Origin: Butyrivibrio sp.
GTDB lineage: Bacteria > Bacillota > Clostridia > Lachnospirales > Lachnospiraceae
Reading direction: 5' to 3'
DNA: 64,000 bases
NCBI GenBank assembly: GCA_017446685.1
Contig: JAFSQI010000035.1
Location: 28,393-92,392, forward strand
A program made the translations under genes and the position numbers. Below the pieces are notes generated by a model that saw nothing but the letters and a program-made list of their open reading frames with translations, was not told the origin of the DNA and did not search any database. Shown here one piece after another: positions 10,101 to 16,952 of this stretch; the stretch's first letter is position 1, and every line of letters starts with the position of its first letter.

Positions 10101-10906
10101 TAATTACCAATTACCCAATCAGTAGGCTGATAATGGTAATACCACATTCCGTCAGGACCATGGAGATTTTTTCCCGAATCAGTGTCCAGACATTCGTTAA
10201 TAGGTGATGTCTGAACAGCAGTGTAGCCTGCTGCCTTAATATCAGCCATGTTCTCAGCGATTGTATTAAAGCTCCAGCAGAATGCATGGAGAATTGCTCC
10301 ATCATGCACATATTCTTTTGTAATAAGACTGTTATCCGCTGCCTTTTGTTCCCTTGGTGCTGCATTAGATGGAAGCTCAGCCTCTGAAACTGAATATGTA
10401 CTTGCTCCGGTTGCTGCTGTAAGACTATATTCATCATCTAATGAGCTGCCAAGTGATGAAGCTTCACTGCTCTCTTTTGAAGAGCCATCGGCTGATGTAA
10501 GATTACTGCTGCTCTCTGCAGATTCATCTAATGATGACGCATTGCTGCTTTTTACCACAGAACTATCCGTTGATGCTGCATCATTGCTGTTTGCCTCAGA
10601 ACTATCCGTTGATGACGTATTGCTGCTGGTTGCCACAGAGCCTGCCTGAGCTCCATTTTCCAAAGAACTCTTCAAACCTTGCTCAATATCCACCTGTCCC
10701 GATGCAGTAGCCGCAGATACCTCACCGTCATCTGCTGAAGCCTTTGAAGCAGCAGCCTCGCTTTCTTCTGCAGCACTTACCGTAATGCCTGCATTATCAG
10801 CTTCTTTTGCAAATACATTGGAAACGTTTCCGAAAGAACTCAAAAAAAGAGACAGACCAAGAGTGGCTGCCATGACATTCTTTCCCCTCATTTTCCCCTT
10901 TTTCAT
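7166..10906 (-). CDS. Large secreted modular alpha-amylase (GH13) with CBM26-like modules and cell-wall-binding repeats
   Basis: 1246-residue extracellular starch hydrolase. Modules in order: signal peptide (1 to about 34, ending VFA); a Ser/Ala/Asp-rich linker (about 45-185); the GH13 catalytic domain from about 200, with VDILPNHT, nucleophile Asp378 in GFRIDTAKH, acid Glu431 in VYGEVLQG and Asp503 in VESHDN; and a domain C with SVVVLTDR. Then come four related starch-binding modules, each with a YFYN..GWD core, a GxWPG stretch and IFNN at the end (about 685-1085, CBM26-like). Last are glucan or choline-binding type repeats built on YYFKSDGTM or YFKENGAM (about 1105-1246). The tail probably holds the enzyme on the cell surface. 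The start has GGAGTTGGAGG upstream. LacI-type operators and a sigma-A promoter precede it. Confidence 0.95.
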   Translation of the reverse strand: MKKGKMRGKNVMAATLGLSLFLSSFGNVSNVFAKEADNAGITVSAAEESEAAASKASADDGEVSAATASGQVDIEQGLKSSLENGAQAGSVATSSNTSSTDSSEANSNDAASTDSSVVKSSNASSLDESAESSSNLTSADGSSKESSEASSLGSSLDDEYSLTAATGASTYSVSEAELPSNAAPREQKAADNSLITKEYVHDGAILHAFCWSFNTIAENMADIKAAGYTAVQTSPINECLDTDSGKNLHGPDGMWYYHYQPTDWVIGNYQLGSRDEFKHMCDVADEYGIAVIVDILPNHTTVSADYVSDALKEAVGGVENLYHTTGKTAGGYVDRLELTYYEMGGLPDVDTENIEFQEYFYEFLKDCVYLGADGFRIDTAKHISLPDDPVPGDYAGNEDRNSFYPNMKEALDEYSEEVGTKSYDELFVYGEVLQGTNDRLASYQEYIGGTTASNYGGSIRSALSSKDLTASRITDYQIYDETIGDRTYTADTEKLVTWVESHDNYMNDSESSWKTIDDKQLILGWAYIAARKDGTPLFFSRPNNSSAENPYGDNLIGEAGSDIYKAPEVKAVNLFRQKMQNADEVISNPGGNVQTIMVERKGSDVQGAVIINESSQTATISAGTVLEDGVYYDQVEGSNNTFLVKDGVLYGAVSAMSVVVLTDRTEGAGTVVSFYNSQSWDSVVARVDGSDETIASINDNDGWYWVTVLDDEFSIVFENADKSAVSPVYEIGNGSGTFVTAEDSTLYFSKEEAEKGIGIHTYPVYFFNTEGWDTVNVYGWLYGGEQLFGGWPGMSAQNEGAGWWKASVKTKSEISDFSVIFNNGEGKQTVNIEGITPDDKDIYFAVDAENSGDQLVVKRYSDKSSAEEELGVSGSFTTVYFYNTEGWDKVCVYTWGATSFGEWPGQELSQEADGWYKVVLPAGAGDDLNIIFNNGNNGKQTSDMKISDMKYRYILHNGITYQKYGTKKEALAEISTGEDVSYTTVYFYNENADDSSWENVALYVYGGNSGEYNNLVGNWPGKVMKREEGTNWYSADVPTKAINTGTLTYIFNNNNNGQQLSDNRNITSDKNYFVTSSTDSFASKEDVYDFLGYNPENKEPEGEFVTRWGVTSFVTTDGKKLTGLNTIKGNTYFFKENGAMVKSNYVTIDGDTYYFKSDGTMTTGFMTKWGVTYYFYENGIQAKDTLVNDNGYTYYFKANGAMVKSSFVTMDDGKHYFNADGHMVVSATMTKWGVKYTFDENGVLIK

Positions 10907-10932
10907 ATTACCTCCAACTCCTTGTTTTCTGC

Positions 10933-10960
10933 GGCATTTGAGATTATCTGCTCAAATGCC
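10933..10960 (-). promoter_or_regulatory. 5'-UTR hairpin of the amylase mRNA
   Basis: Perfect 10-bp inverted repeat ggcatttgag / ctcaaatgcc with an 8-nt loop, lying between the amylase promoter and its ribosome binding site. No U-run follows it, so it is more likely an mRNA stabiliser or protein-binding element than a terminator. Confidence 0.6.
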
Positions 10961-11005
10961 TTGATTTTTTGTTGCTACACTTGTTACCATAATTACACAT
11001 TTCAC

Positions 11006-11096
11006 GTTAACCGATTAACTTACTAATAAGATTATAGTTAAATGCCTTATTTTATGTCAATTGTACATGTTTATAGTTTTTCGGAAACGTTTTTGG
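11006..11096 (-). promoter_or_regulatory. Amylase promoter with LacI-family operator-like palindromes
   Basis: On the minus strand TTGACA (11055-11060) and TATAAT (11031-11036) are 18 bp apart, a near-perfect sigma-A promoter. Downstream of it is the palindrome GTTAACCGATTAAC (11006-11019), and about 21 bp upstream of the -35 is tcggaaacgtttttgg (11081-11096) with the AAACGTTT core of LacI-family operators. Both suggest control by a MalR/LacI-type regulator, for example the one encoded at 29155-30183. Confidence 0.75.
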
Positions 11097-11137
11097 TAAA
11101 AATGCACCAAAGCAGTGAATAAAGCATGATGCTTGCT

Positions 11138-11785
11138 TCATTCTATCTCAAGACTGTCAGGATTAACCCTGCATTTTAAAAATAATATCTCTACCCCCGC
11201 CTCTTTTGCCTCGTAAAAAGCTTTCGCAAACTCAGGATCAGTATCAGCATTTGGTCTGACTTCACTGATTCCTTCTCCCTGTATCACAAAGCCAACCATA
11301 GCATGATACCCCTGTTTTAGTGCACCTGTAAGCTCTCTTAGGTGCTTTGTACCACGCTCTGTAGGCGCATCAGGAAAATAGCCAACACCATCCCTAAACA
11401 AAGTACATCCCTTCACTTCCAGTAGGAACTTTACTTCGTCTTTTTCCATATAAAAATCAATACGGGAATTACCGAACCTGTACTCCGGATAAACGTTTGT
11501 ATAATCCTGTTTTAAAAGCCATTCCTTCACAACTACGTTAGGAGCCTGCGAATCTATATTAACTATCTTCCCATTGTGTTCTACTGCCACAAGATCGTAA
11601 GGTGTCTTTCTGTCGGGATTGTCAGCTTTCTCAAGATATACAACACTTCCAGGCAAAAGAAGCTCGCTACACCTTCCGGTATTCTTCACATGAACCTTTA
11701 TCTCTTCATCATTTATGCGAACTATCGCAATAAACCTGTTAGGACGTGATATAAATTCTGCCTTATAAATATTCTTATACTTCAT
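11138..11785 (-). CDS. sfsA: SfsA family DNA/RNA nuclease (sugar fermentation stimulation protein homologue)
   Basis: 215 residues covering the whole SfsA family. Characteristic stretches are the N-terminal RPNRFIAIV, HVKNTGRCSELLLPG, the nuclease-like part SRIDFYMEKDEVKFLLEVKGCTL, FPDAPTERGTKHLREL and the C-terminal VRPNADTDPEFAKAF. The E. coli protein was first described as a regulator of maltose metabolism and later members as nucleases; the true role here is open. It starts 3 bp after the stop of the CheY-like gene, so the two are probably translated together. Confidence 0.95.
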   Translation of the reverse strand: MKYKNIYKAEFISRPNRFIAIVRINDEEIKVHVKNTGRCSELLLPGSVVYLEKADNPDRKTPYDLVAVEHNGKIVNIDSQAPNVVVKEWLLKQDYTNVYPEYRFGNSRIDFYMEKDEVKFLLEVKGCTLFRDGVGYFPDAPTERGTKHLRELTGALKQGYHAMVGFVIQGEGISEVRPNADTDPEFAKAFYEAKEAGVEILFLKCRVNPDSLEIE

Positions 11786-11788
11786 TTT

Positions 11789-12142
11789 TCAGATTCTATT
11801 AATTGCATCTACAATATCTGTGTTATTAAATGGTTTCGACAAAAAATGAACCGCCCCCAGTTCCTTTGCCATATTCTTTTTTTCATCCTGACCCGCAGCA
11901 GTTATCAAAACAACTTTTGCACCTTCATCATACTCTTTTATCAATTTGAGTGCTTCCATGCCGTTCATCTCGGGCATGGTGATATCCATGGTCACAACAT
12001 CCGGAGATAACTTCTTGTACTGCTCATAGCCTTCCCTGCCGTTTACCGCTTCACCAATTACCTCAAACCCTTCCGTTTCAAGAAGTTTTCTTAACATTTT
12101 GCGTGAAACTGACGAATCATCTACTATAAGTATTTTTTTCAT
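11789..12142 (-). CDS. Stand-alone CheY-like response regulator receiver
   Basis: 117-residue single receiver domain with no output domain. The acidic pair Asp8/Asp9, phospho-acceptor Asp53 in TMDITMPEMNG, Thr81 and Lys103 in LSKPF are all present, so it should be phosphorylatable. GGAGGG precedes the ATG. It is followed by sfsA after 3 bp; no kinase or chemotaxis genes are nearby, so the partner kinase is elsewhere. It may be a flagellar/chemotaxis CheY or a general phospho-relay protein. Confidence 0.9.
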   Translation of the reverse strand: MKKILIVDDSSVSRKMLRKLLETEGFEVIGEAVNGREGYEQYKKLSPDVVTMDITMPEMNGMEALKLIKEYDEGAKVVLITAAGQDEKKNMAKELGAVHFLSKPFNNTDIVDAINRI

Positions 12143-12217
12143 GGTAGCCCTCCAATACGATATTTAAATAATATCTTATCTTTTTATTGCATCGCTATAT
12201 AATCTATATTTATCGCC

Positions 12218-12309
12218 AAAAAGCCTTCCGCTCGATATATTAATTCTAATCGACCGAAAGGCTTTTTACAATCGTTAAATTAAGGCAGCACCTGTACTCA
12301 GATGCTGCC
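12218..12309. terminator. Tandem terminators downstream of the pectate lyase gene
   Basis: Two hairpins stand in series. ggcagca (12284-12290) pairs with tgctgcc (12303-12309) and is followed on the minus strand by a T-rich stretch. aaaaagcctt (12218-12227) pairs with aaggcttttt (12258-12267), with further imperfect pairing inside (tcgat/atcga). The second one has A and T runs on both sides and can act in both directions. They separate the pectate lyase gene from the cheY-sfsA pair. Confidence 0.75.
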
Positions 12310-12361
12310 TGTTGTGTCATGCCCAAGGAGATAATTTTACGAATCAAAAGATTTTATTTAT

Positions 12362-13885
12362 TCAAAAACCTACACAAGTTCCTTTAAGTGTTGCACCCTT
12401 TATGTTGTTCTTCCCATTCTTTGAAGTACAATCCTGTATAATAGCCGTTCCAAAAGTTACTTTCTTACCAAGTGCCGAAGGTGTTCCTTCCTTTGGCCAG
12501 TTAAAGTTATACTTCTTATTGCTGTCAGCAGTACATTTCTTCATTGTAACAACGCCGCTCTGATTGTTGCGGTCAAATCCGCTGGCATAGTTACCAACTG
12601 CAGAACAGCCTTCAAGCACATGATTCAATGGATCAAGATGTGCTGCAACACCCGGAGTTTTATTGTCTACTCCGCCAAGCTTAAAACCGTTTCCGTCTCC
12701 ATAAATTCCATCACAATATCCATTATAATTTGCTTTACAGTTCTTAAAAGTAACTGCGCCATGTGCTGCATAAAGATCCCAACCGTCATCACTGTTATAT
12801 TCTGCAACACATCCTTCAAAATAGTTACCGGTTCCTGAATGAAGTTTACATGCAAATCCGTCTGCATTTTCTCCTTTATGATCGGCATTGTGGTGAGAGT
12901 AGCAGCTATAGAACTTGTTGTTTGAACCGCCATTACTTATTTGGAAGCCTGCATCCTTATTGTAACAGCAGGTAACATTTGTAAATGTATTGTTGCTTCC
13001 TTCAACATATATTCCGTTATCTGCTGCATTTTTTACAGTAAAGTTGGAGAGATTGCTTCCACTTCCGTTAACTGTAATTCCTCTGCCTGAACTTCCGCTT
13101 GTGGAAGAAAAATCTATAGTCGCATTGTTTTTTCCCGTGATATGAACGCCACTTGGAAGGCTTACAGCACCGCTTTTTACTGTTCCATCGATAACTATAG
13201 TTGTCCCTTTGGAAGCTTTACTGATTGCTGACGAAAGAGATGTTCCTCCATTTTTTACTGTTATAGCGTTACCACTTGTATTCCCTGATGAACCTGAACT
13301 TGATGAATTGTTATTAGATGAACCTGAAGAACCGCTGCATGCCTCAAACTTAAACTGCTGACATGCAAGTCCGTTATATTCCCAGGTTGAAATATTTCCA
13401 CCTGCAGATGTTGACCAGTTATATACATCTACTGCCTGTTTATTGCCGCTGCACTTTGTCTGAAGTGAGACAACACCGCTTGAAATACTAACAACCTTAA
13501 ATGTCTGTGAATCCTTGCCATTTGCAGGCCAGATCTGAATGTTTGTACCGTTAGCAGCTTTTCCGCCATCTACATCAAGCATACGTCCTCCGGCCATACC
13601 ATTCTGAATAGTAATATAGTTGCTCCCCTGATTTTTTACATACCATTTCTGACAGGCATATCCATTACCTGTCCACTGCTGAACATTTGCCCCGTTTACA
13701 TCCTCACCGTTTTTCACATCAAGATATAACTGACTATTGATATTCTTGATGTAATACCATCCATCTGAGATGATATTTGACGCTGCTTCTACCTTTGTAG
13801 CAGTTTGTACTACACATGAAGCAGATGCTATCACAGCAACTGTAGTGATAGCAATGACAACTTTCTTCACCCATTTTTTTAACAT
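12362..13885 (-). CDS. Secreted pectate lyase, family PL9, with N-terminal ricin-type lectin domain
   Basis: 507 residues from the ATG at 13885, chosen because GGGAGGA lies just upstream and a signal peptide follows (MLKKWVKKV, then a hydrophobic run to about residue 35). Residues about 38-182 form a CBM13/ricin-B-like beta-trefoil with three QxW-type repeats. A Ser/Gly/Asn linker (183-205) leads into a right-handed beta-helix. Its GENADGFACKLHSGTG, NSDDGWDLYA and DGNGFKLGG motifs are those of PL9: calcium ligands Asp342, Asp366, Asp367, Asp370 and catalytic Lys402. The calcium Asp spacing equals that known for Dickeya Pel9A. It degrades polygalacturonate by beta-elimination outside the cell. 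Confidence 0.93.
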   Translation of the reverse strand: MLKKWVKKVVIAITTVAVIASASCVVQTATKVEAASNIISDGWYYIKNINSQLYLDVKNGEDVNGANVQQWTGNGYACQKWYVKNQGSNYITIQNGMAGGRMLDVDGGKAANGTNIQIWPANGKDSQTFKVVSISSGVVSLQTKCSGNKQAVDVYNWSTSAGGNISTWEYNGLACQQFKFEACSGSSGSSNNNSSSSGSSGNTSGNAITVKNGGTSLSSAISKASKGTTIVIDGTVKSGAVSLPSGVHITGKNNATIDFSSTSGSSGRGITVNGSGSNLSNFTVKNAADNGIYVEGSNNTFTNVTCCYNKDAGFQISNGGSNNKFYSCYSHHNADHKGENADGFACKLHSGTGNYFEGCVAEYNSDDGWDLYAAHGAVTFKNCKANYNGYCDGIYGDGNGFKLGGVDNKTPGVAAHLDPLNHVLEGCSAVGNYASGFDRNNQSGVVTMKKCTADSNKKYNFNWPKEGTPSALGKKVTFGTAIIQDCTSKNGKNNIKGATLKGTCVGF

Positions 13886-13961
13886 TCTGAGTCCTCCCAA
13901 TTTTCTGTTTTTATGCCTCCCCAAGCATCGTAACCTACACCGGTTCCTAAAACACGAAAAA

Positions 13962-13999
13962 ATCATAACATACAGACTCAGCAAATGTAAACGCTTACA
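13962..13999 (-). promoter_or_regulatory. Pectate lyase promoter overlapping a perfect CcpA cre site
   Basis: TGTAAACGCTTACA (13986-13999) fits the cre consensus TGWAANCGNTNWCA at every position and is a perfect palindrome apart from its centre. Read on the minus strand it contains TTTACA, which has TATGAT 18 bp downstream (13962-13967), a plausible -35/-10 pair. The cre overlaps the -35, so CcpA would repress pectate lyase when preferred sugars are present. The remaining 13886-14178 gap is AT-rich without other clear signals. Confidence 0.85.
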
Positions 14000-14178
14000 T
14001 CCACTTAAAACTTAATGAATTTTGCATCAATTAATTGTATATATTTACAAATATATGTATCGACCAACAAAATTTTTTATATGCCGCTAAAACACAATTG
14101 CCTAATTAACATCCATATTAAATAAGCCAGCACATTTTTCTGTAATATTTTTTTAGAAAGTCATATCAAACTTTCACC

Positions 14179-14955
14179 TCAAATAACTCCCAAATGTCTT
14201 AGTGCGTTACTGATTCCGTTTTCGTATAGACCTGTACTAACAAAATCCGCATACTCTTTTATCTCATCTGTTGCGCCTCCCATAGCTACTCCTGTTCCGG
14301 CTGTAATCAGCATTTCCTTATCATTAACACTGTCGCCAAACGCAATGGTGTTCTCAACTTTTTCGCCTAATAAACTGCAGACTTCCTCAATTCCTATGCC
14401 TTTGTTGTATCCTTTAGGAACCATTTCGAGAACTGACTCATTATGAATAATAAAATCATACATTTTTTCAAGTTCTGAAATACAGCTCTTTGTGTCACAG
14501 TCTTTAGTAAGGCAAGACATCTTATTTATTGTCCAATTTCCCCAATTTTCAGAAACTCCAAGTAATCTGTCCCCCATCTCTCTCATGACCTTCTCTCCAT
14601 AGACATCACCCATAAAATCAGCTTCATCCATATAAAGATAATCAGGTCCTTCAAGAATTGGTTTAAATCCATACCTCCTTATGGTCTCAAGGGTAAGGAT
14701 TCCATCTTCCTTATTTATTAGCCTATTGTATACAATCCTCCCATCATACTCTATCATGCAACCGCAGGAAGAAACTATTCCGTCAAAACCTATGCCCAAT
14801 AAATCTTTGTTGTAAATAAAAGCCCTGGATCTTCCTGAATTAATAAAGCATTTATGCCCGTTTGCTCTTGCTGCTCTTATTCCTGCTATTGTACTCTCAG
14901 GAATATAATTTTTATTATCCCAAATTGTGCCATCTATATCGAAAAAAAGAATCAT
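14179..14955 (-). CDS. Cof-type HAD-superfamily phosphatase
   Basis: 258 residues of the haloacid dehalogenase superfamily, Cof/IIB type. Motif I is FFDIDGTIWDN (nucleophile Asp6, Asp8), motif II is the INSGR stretch, and motifs III/IV are GYNKGIGIEEVCSLLG and AFGDSVNDKEML. The middle part is the C2B cap. Such enzymes dephosphorylate sugar phosphates or flavin nucleotides; the substrate here is not evident. The start has GGTGGTGAAG upstream. It follows the sugar transferase gene on the same strand but a strong terminator lies between, so it probably has its own promoter. Confidence 0.88.
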   Translation of the reverse strand: MILFFDIDGTIWDNKNYIPESTIAGIRAARANGHKCFINSGRSRAFIYNKDLLGIGFDGIVSSCGCMIEYDGRIVYNRLINKEDGILTLETIRRYGFKPILEGPDYLYMDEADFMGDVYGEKVMREMGDRLLGVSENWGNWTINKMSCLTKDCDTKSCISELEKMYDFIIHNESVLEMVPKGYNKGIGIEEVCSLLGEKVENTIAFGDSVNDKEMLITAGTGVAMGGATDEIKEYADFVSTGLYENGISNALRHLGVI

Positions 14956-15019
14956 TACTTCACCACCATTTTTTTCAGTTATTATACTTTAAAAAGTAAA
15001 ATAAATTCCATAGGCAAAA

Positions 15020-15049
15020 AGTAAGCGGCAGAAATTTCTGCCGCCTACT
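15020..15049 (-). terminator. Terminator of the sugar transferase gene
   Basis: A perfect 20-bp palindrome gcggcagaaatttctgccgc (15025-15044) with further flanking pairs agta/tact. On the minus strand it is followed by CTTTTTG, so it is a strong intrinsic terminator directly after the sugar transferase stop codon. Confidence 0.85.
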
Positions 15050-15056
15050 ATAGTTT

Positions 15057-15758
15057 TCAATATGCACCATCTGATTCAAATACAACCGGAATGGTTTTTA
15101 AAATTAGTTTTATATCTGTAGTGATGCTCATATCCTTTATGTATTTAAGATCGAGTTCTACCCACTCATCCCATTTGATATTCGCACGTCCACCAACCTG
15201 CCAGTAACAGGTAAGTCCGGGTTTAACGATGAGGCGCTGCTTCTCATAAGCATTGCACTCCTGCATCTGATTTAAAAGAATAGGTCTGGGACCAACTATG
15301 CTCATATCGCCCTTTATTATATTTAAGAGCTGTGGAAGTTCATCAATTGAATATTTCCTGATAAATTTTCCAACTTTAGTAACTCTTGGATCATCTTTTA
15401 TCTTAAAAGCATGTCCTGTCTGCTCATTTTGTGCCTGCATGCGCTGAAACTGCGATTCAGCATTTTTGTACATACTTCTGAATTTATAAATTTTAAAAGG
15501 CTTCATATCTTTTCCGGCTCTTATCTGTGTAAAGAAAACCGGTCCACCATCTTCTAATATGATTGCCAAAGATGTAAGCAAAAAAATCGGTGACAATACG
15601 ATCAAGGCAAGACTTGAAGCTACAATATCAAAAGCTCTCTTAGTCCACTTATAGATATTGGTCTTGTGATCATATACCTCCTGGTAAATCAGAGAAATAA
15701 TTTTGTTCTTGGCATTTTCAAGTACAACTTCCTCTCGCTTAACTGCCGTATCGCTCAT
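15057..15758 (-). CDS. Polyprenyl-phosphate sugar-1-phosphate transferase (short form)
   Basis: 233-residue initiating glycosyltransferase for exopolysaccharide or glycan assembly: it moves a sugar phosphate from a UDP-sugar to undecaprenyl phosphate in the membrane. It has only the catalytic half of WbaP/CpsE proteins: a hydrophobic helix at about 43-68 (FDIVASSLALIVLSPIFLL), the amphipathic KPFKIYKFRSMYKNAE motif, DPRVTKVGKFIRKYSIDELPQLLNI, and MSIVGPRP. The polytopic N-terminal region of longer relatives is absent, as in PglC-like forms. GGAAGGAGA precedes the ATG. No other polysaccharide genes are nearby. Confidence 0.92.
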   Translation of the reverse strand: MSDTAVKREEVVLENAKNKIISLIYQEVYDHKTNIYKWTKRAFDIVASSLALIVLSPIFLLTSLAIILEDGGPVFFTQIRAGKDMKPFKIYKFRSMYKNAESQFQRMQAQNEQTGHAFKIKDDPRVTKVGKFIRKYSIDELPQLLNIIKGDMSIVGPRPILLNQMQECNAYEKQRLIVKPGLTCYWQVGGRANIKWDEWVELDLKYIKDMSITTDIKLILKTIPVVFESDGAY

Positions 15759-16049
15759 GCTTGTCTCCTTCCCCTCATTATCAGATTACTGATTCATCTA
15801 AAAGCTGCATCTTTTATGTACAGGCAACTATATTGCTTTAGATTTTCGAGGTTACATGTTCGCTATGATTTGTAGCAATTATCACATCTATTATGTATTT
15901 CGGACTAAAAGTAAAAAAGTTTAATATCAAAATTACGTTTTGTTATTATCCAATATTTCATTTTAGTGACGTGTATTAATTTTATCATAAAACCAAAGCG
16001 GGCGATTATTTTCTCGGCAGTTTTTATACATCTTTTAGTTTATTTAATT
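15759..16049. other. Gene-free spacer upstream of the sugar transferase
   Basis: About 290 bp, AT-rich. On the minus strand TTTACT followed after 16 bp by TAATAG is a possible weak promoter for the sugar transferase, and the leader between 15794 and 15842 has complementary ends (atctaaaagc / gctttagat). No open frame with a ribosome binding site was found. Confidence 0.4.
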
Positions 16050-16700
16050 TCAATTTATTTTTGCGCAATCATATTTTTCCAGTGAATGCCCCAAAAGTTC
16101 CACTATACGCAGTTCATCAACCGCATCATATATAGCATTGTGAATTTCGCGATAATTTTTCTCACCTGAGAGCATTCGCATTATTGGCTCAACTCCATAA
16201 TTAATTTTTAATCTTCCTGTCTTACAGCACTGTGCATCATCCGGTATTGCATGATTGTACTGCCTATAGGCTGCAAGTCGCATAATATCATACCATTCAA
16301 AATCTCCAAGTTCCGGAAGATGACTGCAATCAAATTTTGCATTATATGCCATAAGTTTAGTTATATTTCTTTCCCGTAAAAAAGCTATTATTTCCCGCAT
16401 AGCTCTGCCACGTTCAGAATAAATTCCTTTTGTGCCACGGTATTCAAGAACATTTGAATATATCCCGCCTATAAGGCACTCCGGTTCAAATACATAATAT
16501 CTTTTGTCTATACATTTAAAATTTTCTGCATCCGCAACAGCAAGACCAATCGACATGACTTCATCATGCCAATTGGTCTCAGTATCAATTACCGCAATCA
16601 TATCCGACAAGCTGCTAAAAGAATGTATTTCTTCTTTCCTGCTTGCTGCAACTGACTGCTCCTTTATCATGTTCAAAAAATCAAGGGATATATTACTCAT
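16050..16700 (-). CDS. DEDDh 3'-5' exonuclease domain protein
   Basis: 216 residues from the ATG at 16700, preferred over the ATG 9 bases upstream because GGATGAGG is at the right distance. A DnaQ-like exonuclease fold is indicated by Exo I MIAVIDTETNWHDEV, Exo II YNAKFDCSHL, and Exo III HNAIYDAVDELRIV with the His and Asp of the DEDDh type. It is a stand-alone exonuclease, not part of PolC. The substrate could be DNA or RNA. It begins 20 bp after the DUF4250 gene, and both follow clpB on the same strand. Confidence 0.8.
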   Translation of the reverse strand: MSNISLDFLNMIKEQSVAASRKEEIHSFSSLSDMIAVIDTETNWHDEVMSIGLAVADAENFKCIDKRYYVFEPECLIGGIYSNVLEYRGTKGIYSERGRAMREIIAFLRERNITKLMAYNAKFDCSHLPELGDFEWYDIMRLAAYRQYNHAIPDDAQCCKTGRLKINYGVEPIMRMLSGEKNYREIHNAIYDAVDELRIVELLGHSLEKYDCAKIN

Positions 16701-16720
16701 AAACCTCATCCTGTATTTAA

Positions 16721-16903
16721 TTATTTAAACTGATTGGAATCAGCATCATAACTATAACCGATACCGCTCAGTCTGTCTATGGCAGCCTGCAGATCATCAC
16801 TGCCAATATCAAGACCATCGCACAGTTTTTCAAGGTCAGAGTAGTTATCCCTAAGTTGTGTATTAATGTAACTTAACAATATAACAGGATCCTGTGGAAG
16901 CAC
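16721..16903 (-). CDS. DUF4250 small protein
   Basis: 60 residues starting with a GTG at 16903 that has AAGGAGA five bases upstream. The sequence begins MLPQDPVILLSYINTQLRDNY and continues with LEKLCDGLDIGSDDL, which I recognise as the DUF4250 family of short Firmicute proteins. It is probably a small helical bundle; the function is unknown. It lies between clpB and the exonuclease gene with short gaps, suggesting one transcript. Confidence 0.85.
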   Translation of the reverse strand: MLPQDPVILLSYINTQLRDNYSDLEKLCDGLDIGSDDLQAAIDRLSGIGYSYDADSNQFK

Positions 16904-16952
16904 TTAATTTCTCCTTTTTTCTTGAATTCTAACTTCTTTTGCCTACAAACTA

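Noticed and set aside
10248-10649. Plus-strand Ser/Leu-rich open frame of 133 codons
   Set aside because: It is exactly antisense to the Ser/Ala/Asp-rich linker of the amylase and has no ribosome binding site; the biased linker codons keep the opposite frame open.
13885-13984. N-terminal extension of the pectate lyase to an upstream ATG at 13984
   Set aside because: It would put 33 residues before the signal peptide and overlaps the promoter and cre region; the inner ATG has GGGAGGA.
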